Origin: Curtobacterium sp. VKM Ac-2922
Lineage (GTDB): Bacteria > Actinomycetota > Actinomycetes > Actinomycetales > Microbacteriaceae
Direction: 5' to 3'
Assembly (NCBI RefSeq): GCF_022815645.1
Contig: NZ_JALGRO010000016.1
Span: 1-64,000 of the forward strand
DNA: 64,000 nt
Shown piece after piece: positions 25,842-32,928 of the stretch; the first letter of the stretch is position 1; the number at the start of each line of letters is the position of its first letter. The position numbers and the translations under genes are program-made. The notes beneath the pieces are model-generated. The model did no database searches. It was not told where the DNA came from and saw nothing but the letters and a program-made list of their open reading frames with translations.

Positions 25842-26354
25842 ATGACTCCTCGCTGGCCCGGACACCCCGCCCCGATCACCCCCGGCCCCGGGCAGGAGTC
25901 GGTGTGGGACTACCCGCGTCCACCGCGGCTCGAGCCGACCGACGAGCGCATCGTCGTGCGCCTGGGCGGCCAGGTGATCGCGGACACGACGAACGCCGTG
26001 CGCGTGCTCGAGACGAGTCACCCGCCGGTCTACTACCTGCCCGTCGAGGACTTCGTCGACGGTGCGCTCACCCCGACCAGCGGCACGAGCATGTGCGAGT
26101 TCAAGGGCCGGGCGAAGTACGACGACGTGCACGGCGGGGGCGTCACGGTACCGCGCGCCGCCTGGTACTACCCCACGCCGGAGCCCGGGTACGGCGAGCT
26201 GGTCGGCCGGGTGGCGGTCTACCCGAGCCGGATGGACTCGTGCGAGGTCGCCGGCGAACGGGTGCAGTCCCAGGCCGGCGACTTCTACGGCGGGTGGATC
26301 ACCGCGAAGGTGGTCGGGCCGTTCAAGGGCGAGCCGGGCACGCTCGGCTGGTGA
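25842..26354 (+). CDS. DUF427 domain protein
   Basis: A 170-residue protein matching the DUF427 family: IVVRLGGQVIADTTNAVRVL, VYYLPVEDF, TSMCEFKGRAKYDDV and AWYYPTPEPGYGELVGRVAVYP are the recognisable blocks in order. The family is a small beta-rich fold of unknown biochemical role, widespread in actinobacteria. ATG 25842 lies nine bases after the hydrolase stop, so it is probably the last gene of that operon, which ends at the family terminator at 26362. Confidence 0.88.
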   Translation: MTPRWPGHPAPITPGPGQESVWDYPRPPRLEPTDERIVVRLGGQVIADTTNAVRVLETSHPPVYYLPVEDFVDGALTPTSGTSMCEFKGRAKYDDVHGGGVTVPRAAWYYPTPEPGYGELVGRVAVYPSRMDSCEVAGERVQSQAGDFYGGWITAKVVGPFKGEPGTLGW

Positions 26355-26361
26355 CCCCAGA

Positions 26362-26405
26362 CGGACGGGAGGCGCGTGGCGGGCCCGCCACGGGCCTCCC
26401 GTCCG
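26362..26405. terminator. long palindromic terminator, family copy 6
   Basis: CGGACGGGAGGC and GCCTCCCGTCCG arms with CGTGGCGGG/CCCGCCACG near the loop, one internal mismatch. It ends the DUF427 operon. Confidence 0.75.
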
Positions 26406-26423
26406 CCGTCGGTCACCGACACC

Positions 26424-26446
26424 CCGTCACCCGAACGGGGTGACGG
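26424..26446 (+). promoter_or_regulatory. hairpin in the leader of the phosphatase gene
   Basis: CCGTCACCC, loop GAACG and GGGTGACGG, a perfect 9-bp stem about 30 bp before the GTG start of the phosphatase. It may be an operator or an mRNA leader structure. Role unknown. Confidence 0.45.
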
Positions 26447-26477
26447 CCGGATCGGCGTCTCCGGGGTACGGTGCGGT

Positions 26478-27236
26478 GTGGCCTTTGCACACGAGGTGTT
26501 CGACGACGAGGCCGACGGCCTCGACCTCGACCTCGCCGTTCGCCTGCAGGTCGTGCAGTCGGCGCTGCTGCCGCTGACCGGTGCGGTCCAGGGGTGGTCT
26601 GCCGCGCACGCCTGGCGCGCCGCCGCGGGACTGTCCGGTGACTTCGCCGAGTGGTGCGTCGCCGATGACGGGCGCACCGCGACGGCGACGGTCGGCGACG
26701 TCATGGGCAAGGGGACGCCTGCCGCCCTGCTCGCGACCCACATCGCGGGTGCGCTGGCGACCCAGCGGCACGAGGTCCCCGCGGTCGCGGTCGACGCGGC
26801 GGAGACCGCGGTCCGCGATCGCCTCGAACGCGCCTCGGCCTTCGCGACCCTGTTCCACGGACGGCTGCGGTTCACCGACGGCGCCGTGGACTTCATCGAC
26901 GCAGGACACGGCTTCGCCGCGATCGGACACGCGGCAGGTGACGCCGAGCACATCCGGTCAGCGGACCTGCCCGTCGGCCTGCAACCCCGCGGGTTCCCGC
27001 GCATGCCCCGTCGGGTCGACATCGGTCCCGGTGACGTGCTGCTCATCGCATCGGACGGCATCCTCGAGCTGCCGGGCGCGACCTTCGACACCCTGACCGA
27101 GCTGGCGACCGAGCTCACCCGGGTGCCGACCCTCGACGACGGCCTCGGTGACTTCGTCGGCGCCGTCGGCGGGCGGGTCGACGACGACCTGACGCTGCTC
27201 GCGATCCGTCGGGACGCCGCAGAGGAGCACCGATGA
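26478..27236 (+). CDS. SpoIIE/RsbU-type PP2C serine phosphatase
   Basis: A 252-residue protein that is almost entirely a PPM/SpoIIE phosphatase domain: SGDFAEW (about residue 52), GDVMGKGTPAALLA (about 72-85), DAGHGFA (about 139), ASDGILELPG (about 192) and DDDLTLLAI at the end hold the Asp metal ligands. Such enzymes dephosphorylate STAS anti-anti-sigma proteins in partner switching. There is no attached sensor domain. It shares an ATGA overlap with the BLUF-TetR gene, so sensing is probably by that partner. GTG 26478 is chosen since upstream frame is terminator sequence. No STAS or RsbW gene is adjacent; the RsbW-like gene at 12905 is 13 kb away. Confidence 0.88.
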   Translation: MAFAHEVFDDEADGLDLDLAVRLQVVQSALLPLTGAVQGWSAAHAWRAAAGLSGDFAEWCVADDGRTATATVGDVMGKGTPAALLATHIAGALATQRHEVPAVAVDAAETAVRDRLERASAFATLFHGRLRFTDGAVDFIDAGHGFAAIGHAAGDAEHIRSADLPVGLQPRGFPRMPRRVDIGPGDVLLIASDGILELPGATFDTLTELATELTRVPTLDDGLGDFVGAVGGRVDDDLTLLAIRRDAAEEHR

Positions 27237-28246
27237 CCCTGCGATCGCTCGTCTTCACCTGCGCCCGGACCGGCCGGTTCTCCGTCGACGACCTGGTCGG
27301 GATGCTGCCGACGGCCGCGGCCCGGAACGCCGACCTCGGTGTGACCGGCATCCTGGCGATGCACGACGACAACGTGATGGGTGTGCTCGAGGGACCCGAG
27401 GACGTCGTGCGCGCGCAGTTCGCCGAGGTGGCAGCCGATCCCGCGAACCTCGACGTGCAGGTCCTGTGCGACGACCCGATCGCGGCGAGCACGTTCGCGT
27501 CGTGGTCGCTCGCACTCCGCACCGACGACCCGCGGCTCCTGGCGACCCCCGGCTTCGTGGACCTGTTCGACCCGCGCAGGGCGCAGGACCCCGAGGCAGC
27601 GACGTCGCGGGCGCACGCACTGCTCGAGTGGTTCCGCCGGACGCCCCCGGTCCAGCTGTCGACGCGACGGCTCGTCGCACCGGCCCAGGAGCGCGCGGTG
27701 ACGGCGACGATCGAGCTGCTGCGGGAGATCGGACCGGCGCGGTGCACCCTGGGTGCCGTCGCCACCCGGGCGGGGCTCCCGCCGGAACAGCTCGCTGCGC
27801 TGTTCCCCACCGTGCACCACCTGCTCGCCGCGGCGCTCGGCACCTGGTTGGGATCGGTGTCGGCTCCGCTCGCGCACGTCGCCACCGAACAGGGCACGAT
27901 CCCCTGGCTCCGCGCCATGGTGGTCGCCCTGTCCAGCGAGCCGGCACTCGACCGGTTGATCGTCTTCGCGCTGGCGACCGCCGCCGACGCCGGTGACACG
28001 GCAGCCGAGCCGTTCCTGGCGACGTACCGCGCCTTCCGCGCCGGCATCCGGCAGGCGCTCGAAGCGGACATCGCCGCAGGACGCGAGCCGGCTTCGACCG
28101 ACCCGGTGCGGGGCGCGCGGCAGCTGCTGGCGTTGTTCGACGGGCTCCGGATCCAGAACCTGTTCGATCCGGAACCCGACGTCGCCGACGCGTTCCACCG
28201 CGCCGCCGAGCAGCTGCGCACCGGCTGGTCACACGACCAGCACTGA
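27233..28246 (+). CDS. BLUF-like domain fused to a TetR-like domain, photoactive residues lost
   Basis: A 337-residue protein. Residues 1-95 align without gaps to BLUF blue-light sensors: GVTGIL at 36-41, VLEG at 51-54, the flavin-contacting Asn at 32 and Trp at 91 in WSL. However the tyrosine at position 8 is Phe, the essential glutamine at 50 is Gly (VMGVLEG) and the Met two after Trp is Leu. These changes should abolish the normal photocycle. Residues 155-200 look like a TetR helix-turn-helix (CTLGAVATRAGLPPEQLAALF), followed by an all-helical TetR-like C-terminus. Translationally coupled to the phosphatase. It may sense flavin or another ligand. Confidence 0.82.
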   Translation: MTLRSLVFTCARTGRFSVDDLVGMLPTAAARNADLGVTGILAMHDDNVMGVLEGPEDVVRAQFAEVAADPANLDVQVLCDDPIAASTFASWSLALRTDDPRLLATPGFVDLFDPRRAQDPEAATSRAHALLEWFRRTPPVQLSTRRLVAPAQERAVTATIELLREIGPARCTLGAVATRAGLPPEQLAALFPTVHHLLAAALGTWLGSVSAPLAHVATEQGTIPWLRAMVVALSSEPALDRLIVFALATAADAGDTAAEPFLATYRAFRAGIRQALEADIAAGREPASTDPVRGARQLLALFDGLRIQNLFDPEPDVADAFHRAAEQLRTGWSHDQH

Positions 28247-28257
28247 CGCCGTCCGGG

Positions 28258-29139
28258 TCAGGGCTCGATCGTCTCCAGGTCCGCCAGCAGGCTCGGGTGG
28301 GTGGGTTCCCACCCGAGCGCCCGGCGGGTGTGCTCGCTCGATGCGGGCTGGTCCATCGCGAAGATCGGGCCGAACGGGCCGAAGGTCTCGTCCGCCACGC
28401 GCTCGACCGGCAGGCCGAGCCGCCGGCCGATGACCTCGACCAGGTCGATCACGCGGTCGCCCTGGTCGGCGACCGCGTGCCAGACGCTGCCCGCCGGAGC
28501 CGACTCGAGCGCGAGCCGGAACAGCACGGCTGCGTCGCGGGCGTGGACGGCGGGCCAGCGCTGCGCACCGTCGCCCGGGTGACCGGCCACGCCGCTCTGC
28601 CGAGCTGCCTGCGTCAGGAGTCCGGCGAACCCGCCGGCCCCGTCCGCGTGCACGGTGCGCGGCAGGCGGATCGCCGACACCCGGACGCCGCGGTCGGCCA
28701 GGGCGAGCGCGGCCAGCACCGAACGGGCACGGCCGGCGACCGGCCCCTCGAGCGGCAGCGGATCGGTCTCGAGCGCGGCACGGCCCTGGACCCAGGGCGT
28801 CCCCGACACGACGACGAACGGCCGGTCGGAGTCGACGAGTGCGGACCCCAGGGCCGTCATCGCCCGGGACTCCTGCTCGATGGCCGCGGCGAGCCCCTCG
28901 GCGCTGTCGTACTCGTTCGGGAACGCCAGGCTGACGACGCCCTGGGCTGCGGCAGCCTGGGTGTGCAGCAGGTCGACGTCGTCGATCGAGCCGGGAACGG
29001 GCGTGGCGCCCATCGCGGTGAGCTTGGCGGCCGAGGCGTCGGACCGGGCCAGGGCGGACACGGTGTGCCCGGCAGCGGTGAACTCGGCGACGACGGCGGT
29101 GCCGATGGTGCCGGTGCCGCCGGTGATGAAGACGTGCAT
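28258..29139 (-). CDS. SDR-family NAD(P)-dependent epimerase-like protein
   Basis: A 293-residue atypical SDR with dinucleotide motif TGGTGTIG at residues 6-13. ATG 29139 has a good site (GAGGAG). The fold is of the extended/atypical type (GTPWVQGRAALETD, RLPRTVHADG, VHARDAAVLFRLAL), seen in many TetR-controlled detoxification oxidoreductases. It diverges from a TetR gene with GGGACA/TGTCCC operators in between, so it is likely induced by that regulator's ligand. Substrate unknown. The active-site Tyr-x3-Lys is not clearly placed, as in other atypical members. Confidence 0.88.
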   Translation of the reverse strand: MHVFITGGTGTIGTAVVAEFTAAGHTVSALARSDASAAKLTAMGATPVPGSIDDVDLLHTQAAAAQGVVSLAFPNEYDSAEGLAAAIEQESRAMTALGSALVDSDRPFVVVSGTPWVQGRAALETDPLPLEGPVAGRARSVLAALALADRGVRVSAIRLPRTVHADGAGGFAGLLTQAARQSGVAGHPGDGAQRWPAVHARDAAVLFRLALESAPAGSVWHAVADQGDRVIDLVEVIGRRLGLPVERVADETFGPFGPIFAMDQPASSEHTRRALGWEPTHPSLLADLETIEP

Positions 29140-29164
29140 GGGTGCTCCTCGAAGTGATGCGACT

Positions 29165-29216
29165 ATTGTCCCGTCACGGTACACCTGCGATGGGACATTT
29201 GTCCCGTCGGTATGAT
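29165..29216. promoter_or_regulatory. TetR operators and leaderless tetR promoter
   Basis: GGGACA-TT-TGTCCC (29192-29205) is a clear palindrome. TTGTCCCGTC occurs as a direct repeat at 29166 and 29199, 33 bp apart. The -10 TATGAT (29211-29216) ends six bases before ATG 29223, so tetR mRNA is probably leaderless and the operator sits in its -35 region. Confidence 0.65.
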
Positions 29217-29222
29217 CGACCC

Positions 29223-29801
29223 ATGGCACGCTGGGAACCCGGAGCTCGCGAACGGATGGTGCTGGCTGCCGTCGACCTGTTCTCGGACCAGGGCTACGAC
29301 GAGACGACCGTCACCCAGATCGCCGAGCGTGCCGGGGTGACCAAGAGCACGTTCTTCCGGCACTTCCCCGACAAGCGCGAACTCCTGGTCGCCGGGCAGG
29401 AGACCCTGAGCCGGCTGCTGGCGGACGGCATCACCGAGGCACCGGACGGCAGCACGCCGCTGGCCGCGGTCGCCGCGGGGCTGGAACGCGCGTCGGCCGA
29501 GATGGGCCCGACGAACCGCGAGCTCGGACCGCGCCTGCGGGTCGCCGTCGCGGCGAGCGCCGAGCTGCAGGAACGGGATGCGCTGAAGTCCGTCGGCATG
29601 GCGGCCGCGATGACCGACGCACTCGTCGCCCGCGGCATAGCCGAGGTGCCGGCGCGGCTGGCGGCCGAGATGGGCGTGCTCGCGTTCAAGCAGGGGTTCG
29701 AGCGGTGGTCGGGCACCCCGTCCGGCGCCGACGACGACCTCGCGCAGCACGCACTGGCAGCGCTGACCGAACTCCGTGCGGCCGCGGCCGGGCTGGGCTG
29801 A
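29223..29801 (+). CDS. TetR-family transcriptional regulator
   Basis: A 192-residue TetR protein: helix-turn-helix at residues 10-55 (RERMVLAAVDLFSDQGYDE, then TVTQIAERAGVTKSTFFRHF). ATG 29223 is supported by the TATGAT box seven bases before it. It probably represses itself and the divergent SDR gene through the GGGACA-type operator. The GTG of the next gene lies four bases after its stop, so the membrane phosphatase-like gene is co-transcribed, though a functional link is not evident. Confidence 0.92.
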   Translation: MARWEPGARERMVLAAVDLFSDQGYDETTVTQIAERAGVTKSTFFRHFPDKRELLVAGQETLSRLLADGITEAPDGSTPLAAVAAGLERASAEMGPTNRELGPRLRVAVAASAELQERDALKSVGMAAAMTDALVARGIAEVPARLAAEMGVLAFKQGFERWSGTPSGADDDLAQHALAALTELRAAAAGLG

Positions 29802-29805
29802 GGCC

Positions 29806-30786
29806 GTGCGCACAGGGTCGGTCATCCGGTGGACGCTGTCCACCGTCGTCATCGCGGTGAGCCTGGTGCTGCTCGCCCCGGCGGTCGTCGGTGTGTCCAC
29901 GCTCGTGGGCCCCGCGCAGCTCGTGGCCCTGCGGGGCGTCACGGCGATCGGGCTGCTCGTCGGCGCCGGGTTCGTCCTGCTGCTCGCGGTCGTGGTCCGC
30001 CTGTTCCGCGGCCGCATCGCCTGGCTGGTGGTCCCCGCACTCGTGCTCGTGCTGAGTGCCGTCGCGCAGGTCGGCGTGGGCACCGTCCGGTCGTTCACCC
30101 CCGGCGCCGTGCAGGCCCGGTCCGACCTGGTCGTCGCAGGTCTCAACACCGAGCACGGGCTGGTCGGCGACGACGAGTTCGTGCGGTTCGTCCGCAGCGA
30201 GGGCCTCCAGGTCGTCGCGATGCCCGAGACGGACGCCACCCGGGCCGCGGCCCTGCAGCGGGCACTGGCCCGTGCCGGACTCGACTTCCAGCGGTTCGGG
30301 GTGCAGACCGGCGACACCGCGAGCACGGCGACGAGCCTGTTGGTCGACCGACGTCTGGGCGCCTACCGCCAGGCGCGCGCGGCCGCCACGACGCTGGGGT
30401 CCGTCGCTGCCGTGCCGGTCGACGGCGACGGCCCGCGGTTCGTGGCCGTGCACACGAACCCGCCGATCCCGACGTCGGCCGACATGCGCCGCTGGCGGCA
30501 CGACGTCCCCGCGGGGCTGTCGGGGTGCCACGGCGACGCCGTCGTGGCCGGAGACTTCAACGCGACGGTCGACCACGCGGTCTTCGCTGTGCCCGACGGG
30601 TGCCGCGACGCAGCCGCCAGCACGACGAGCACGGCGACCTGGCCGACCTCGGCACCGACCTGGATGGGCGGCGCCATCGACCACGTCCTGGCGACCACCC
30701 AGTGGCGCCCCGTCAGCACCGAGGTCCGGGTCGTGGGCGGCAGCGACCACCGCGCGATCATCGCGCACCTGCACCGGGTCGGCTGA
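29806..30786 (+). CDS. membrane-anchored endonuclease/exonuclease/phosphatase family protein
   Basis: A 326-residue protein with three N-terminal helices (about 5-30, 38-60, 65-85) and an extracytoplasmic EEP-fold domain. Catalytic blocks are NTEHG, MPETD (Glu), HTNPP, GDFNATVDH (about 249-257) and GGSDHRAI (about 311-318). Members cleave phosphodiester bonds in nucleic acids or phospholipids. The membrane-anchored actinobacterial type is poorly characterised. GTG 29806 is four bases after the TetR stop. The gene end is followed by GC-rich direct repeats before the convergent anti-sigma gene. Confidence 0.87.
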   Translation: MRTGSVIRWTLSTVVIAVSLVLLAPAVVGVSTLVGPAQLVALRGVTAIGLLVGAGFVLLLAVVVRLFRGRIAWLVVPALVLVLSAVAQVGVGTVRSFTPGAVQARSDLVVAGLNTEHGLVGDDEFVRFVRSEGLQVVAMPETDATRAAALQRALARAGLDFQRFGVQTGDTASTATSLLVDRRLGAYRQARAAATTLGSVAAVPVDGDGPRFVAVHTNPPIPTSADMRRWRHDVPAGLSGCHGDAVVAGDFNATVDHAVFAVPDGCRDAAASTTSTATWPTSAPTWMGGAIDHVLATTQWRPVSTEVRVVGGSDHRAIIAHLHRVG

Positions 30787-30850
30787 CCGCCCCAGGCTGA
30801 CCCGACCGCCCCAGGCCGCCCGGGCGCCTGCCGGCTGACCCGGGCCGCCC

Positions 30851-30886
30851 GGGCGCCTACAGGTCGACGGGCGCCTACAGGTCGAC
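30851..30886. repeat. 18-bp perfect tandem duplication at the anti-sigma gene end
   Basis: GGGCGCCTACAGGTCGAC occurs twice in direct tandem. The second copy holds the real stop codon and last codons of the anti-sigma gene, the first is a duplicate lying beyond it. Similar short duplications (CCGCCCCAGGC, CCGCCCGGGCGCCT) precede it at 30789-30858. Confidence 0.85.
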
Positions 30887-31600
30887 GCCGGCGAGCACGA
30901 CCTGCTGCCCACGCAGCCGCACCTGCACGCTCGCGATGTCCGACCGGGCGATCTCCGTCGACGCGGACAGCCCGTGGGCATCGGCCCCCGCCGCGGTCCA
31001 CGACGCCACGGTCGACGTGCTGCCGTCGGTGCGCACCACGACCAGGTCGTACATCACCGACCCGTCCGCGGCCCAGCTCTTGCCGCCGTACGAGCACCCC
31101 CAGTCGAACCGGGTGCCCCACTGCTCGCCACTGACCGCCAGGTCGACGTCGAGCCCCTGCTGGCCGACCATGTCGTACCGGTCGGCGACCGCCGAGGCGG
31201 TGGTGGTCGCTCCGGCCCGGACGGACCCGACACGGTCACCGGCGGTGCCGACGGCCAGTCCACCGAGCACGGCGACCACGACCGCCAGCCCCGCGGTGGC
31301 GCCGACCCAGACCCGGCGACGACGCCGACGGTGCCGGACGCGGTGCGCCACGGCGGCGAGGGTGCTGTCGGACCGCGTGTCGGGCCTCCCGTCCGGTTCC
31401 GCGATCTCGACCGCCTGGTCCGCCGGCAGCTTGCCGAGCAGACCGGGCAGGCCGACCAGTTCGGACACGGCGGCCGTGCAGCGGTCGCACGTCTCGAGGT
31501 GTCGTTCGTACTCCAGCCGCTCGTGCGGCGGGAGCGAACCGAGCACGTAGGCCGCGTCCCACTCCACGTACCGGTCGTCAGGCGTCGGGTCGCCGTTCAT
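30875..31600 (-). CDS. zinc-finger (ZAS) transmembrane anti-sigma factor, RskA-like
   Basis: A 241-residue membrane anti-sigma factor. The cytoplasmic N-terminus carries the ZAS motif HLETCDRC (His34, Cys38, Cys41), one membrane helix at about 93-115 follows an Arg-rich stop-transfer stretch, and the C-terminal half is outside. It overlaps the ECF sigma gene by four bases (ATGA) and should hold that sigma inactive until released by regulated proteolysis. The external domain resembles RskA-type C-terminal regions (ASWTAAGADAHGLSASTEI). The linker (near residue 70) contains half of a family terminator palindrome. Confidence 0.92.
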   Translation of the reverse strand: MNGDPTPDDRYVEWDAAYVLGSLPPHERLEYERHLETCDRCTAAVSELVGLPGLLGKLPADQAVEIAEPDGRPDTRSDSTLAAVAHRVRHRRRRRRVWVGATAGLAVVVAVLGGLAVGTAGDRVGSVRAGATTTASAVADRYDMVGQQGLDVDLAVSGEQWGTRFDWGCSYGGKSWAADGSVMYDLVVVRTDGSTSTVASWTAAGADAHGLSASTEIARSDIASVQVRLRGQQVVLAGVDL

Positions 31601-32121
31601 CGGGTCACTCCTCGTTCTTGCAGTGCGAGCCGGATGGCCCGCAACCCGTAGTGCAGCCGTGACTTCACGGTGCCCTCCGGGACGTCGTGGCGTCGGGCGA
31701 TCTCCGGCACGGTGTGACCGAGCCAGTAGGCGTCCACGACGACACGACGGTGGTCCGGCGTCAACGAGGCGAGCGCGTCGGCGACGATGATCCGGTCGAG
31801 CACGGCGTCGGTGCGGTCGGACTCGGCGCCCTCGACCGTCCACTCCGAGCCGGTCTCACGGCGGTTGCGCGCCGAGCGGGCCTCGTCGACGACCAGGTTG
31901 CGGGCCACGGTGAACAGCCAGGCGCGGGCACTGTCGGGCGCCCGCTCCAGCACGTTGGGGCGCTGCCATGCACGGACCATGGTCTCCTGCACGACGTCCT
32001 CGACCGCCTCGGCGCCCGAGCCGCCCCGCGTGAGGTGCCGCACGTACCGCGTGAGCGCGTCACCGTGCTCGCGGTACAGCGCCTGCAGCAGCTCGTCGGC
32101 GGAACGGCTCGTCACGGTCAC
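31597..32121 (-). CDS. ECF-family RNA polymerase sigma factor
   Basis: A 174-residue sigma-70 group 4 factor with region 2 (about 15-85; VEDVVQETMVRAWQRP, ARAWLFTVARNLVVDEAR) and region 4 (about 112-165; DHRRVVVDAYWLGHTVPEIA, VPEGTVKSRLHYGLRAI). It is closest in layout to SigK/SigL-type factors paired with RskA-like anti-sigmas. GTG 32121 overlaps the YceI stop (GTGA), so all three genes are one operon. The GAACC/CGTTG promoter upstream of YceI suggests autoregulation. Confidence 0.93.
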   Translation of the reverse strand: MTVTSRSADELLQALYREHGDALTRYVRHLTRGGSGAEAVEDVVQETMVRAWQRPNVLERAPDSARAWLFTVARNLVVDEARSARNRRETGSEWTVEGAESDRTDAVLDRIIVADALASLTPDHRRVVVDAYWLGHTVPEIARRHDVPEGTVKSRLHYGLRAIRLALQERGVTR

Positions 32122-32804
32122 TTCCCGAGGTCGAGGGAGAACTCGACGGAGCCCTTCCCGTCCACGGTCACGAAGCCGAGCGACGGTGCGGTCACGCCGT
32201 AGTCCTGGAAGGTGATCGGCACGGAGCCGACGACCTGCACGGTGCCGCTCTTGCCGACCGCGACCTGCGCATCGGCGGTGACGGGCTTCTCGACACCGTG
32301 CAGGTCCATCGTGCCGGTCAGCGTGACGTCCTGCTTCGTTCCGTCGAGCGCCTGTGCCACGTCGACCGGCTTGGTCAGCGTGAACGTCGCGGTGGGGTAC
32401 TTGTCGGTCTCGAGTGCCTTGGTGCGGAAGTACTCGTCACGTGCGGACTCCGGCGTGGAGATCTTGCCGACCTGCACGGTGACGGTCGCCGTCGTGAGCT
32501 TCCCGCTCGACACGGCGACCTTCCCCTCGACGTCCTTCGTGCGTCCGACCACGTTCACATCATTCCCCTGCAGGACCTCGTGCACCCGGTAGCCGGCGTA
32601 CGAGCCGCTCTGGCTGGTCCAGGTGCCGTCGGCATCCGCCGCGTCGAGCTTGCCCGACGAGCTGGCGCTGAGCGAGGGCGCGGCTGCGGCCTGCCCGTTG
32701 ACGGTGTTCGCGTAGATGACCGGGCCGACGACAGCTGCCGCAGCGATGACGACGACGCCCGAGGCGATGCCGATGACGATCTTGGTGCGCTTGGTGAGTG
32801 CCAT
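32118..32804 (-). CDS. membrane-anchored YceI-family protein
   Basis: A 228-residue protein. An N-terminal helix (residues 9-30) anchors an extracytoplasmic YceI lipocalin-like barrel (GTWTSQSGSYAGYRVHEVL, DEYFRTKALETDKYPTATF, MDLHGVEKPVT). YceI proteins bind isoprenoid-type lipids, and many are stress-induced. ATG 32804 is chosen because an ECF-type -10 ends seven bases before it. As first gene of the sigma operon it is the likely effector or sensor of the envelope stress handled by the sigma/anti-sigma pair. Confidence 0.9.
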   Translation of the reverse strand: MALTKRTKIVIGIASGVVVIAAAAVVGPVIYANTVNGQAAAAPSLSASSSGKLDAADADGTWTSQSGSYAGYRVHEVLQGNDVNVVGRTKDVEGKVAVSSGKLTTATVTVQVGKISTPESARDEYFRTKALETDKYPTATFTLTKPVDVAQALDGTKQDVTLTGTMDLHGVEKPVTADAQVAVGKSGTVQVVGSVPITFQDYGVTAPSLGFVTVDGKGSVEFSLDLGK

Positions 32805-32811
32805 ACCCGGA

Positions 32812-32837
32812 CAACGGGACAGCGGCCCGGATGGTTC
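32812..32837 (-). promoter_or_regulatory. ECF-type promoter of the yceI-sigma operon
   Basis: On the minus strand, -35 GAACC (32837-32833), a 16-bp spacer and -10 CGTTG (32816-32812), close to the general ECF pattern of GAAC...CGTT. Only seven bases separate the -10 from ATG 32804, so the message is predicted leaderless and driven by the operon's own sigma factor. Confidence 0.6.
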
Positions 32838-32855
32838 AGAACTGGTTGCGGACAT

Positions 32856-32895
32856 GACGGGAGGCCCGGTGCCAGCTGGCACCGGGCCTCCCGTC
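32856..32895. terminator. 40-bp perfect palindrome, family copy 7
   Basis: GACGGGAGGCCCGGTGCC, AGCT and GGCACCGGGCCTCCCGTC without a mismatch. It ends the Ugp-like operon and lies just upstream of the yceI promoter. Confidence 0.75.
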
Positions 32896-32928
32896 CGCCC
32901 CGTTCTCAGGATGCCGCGGGGCGGCTGC

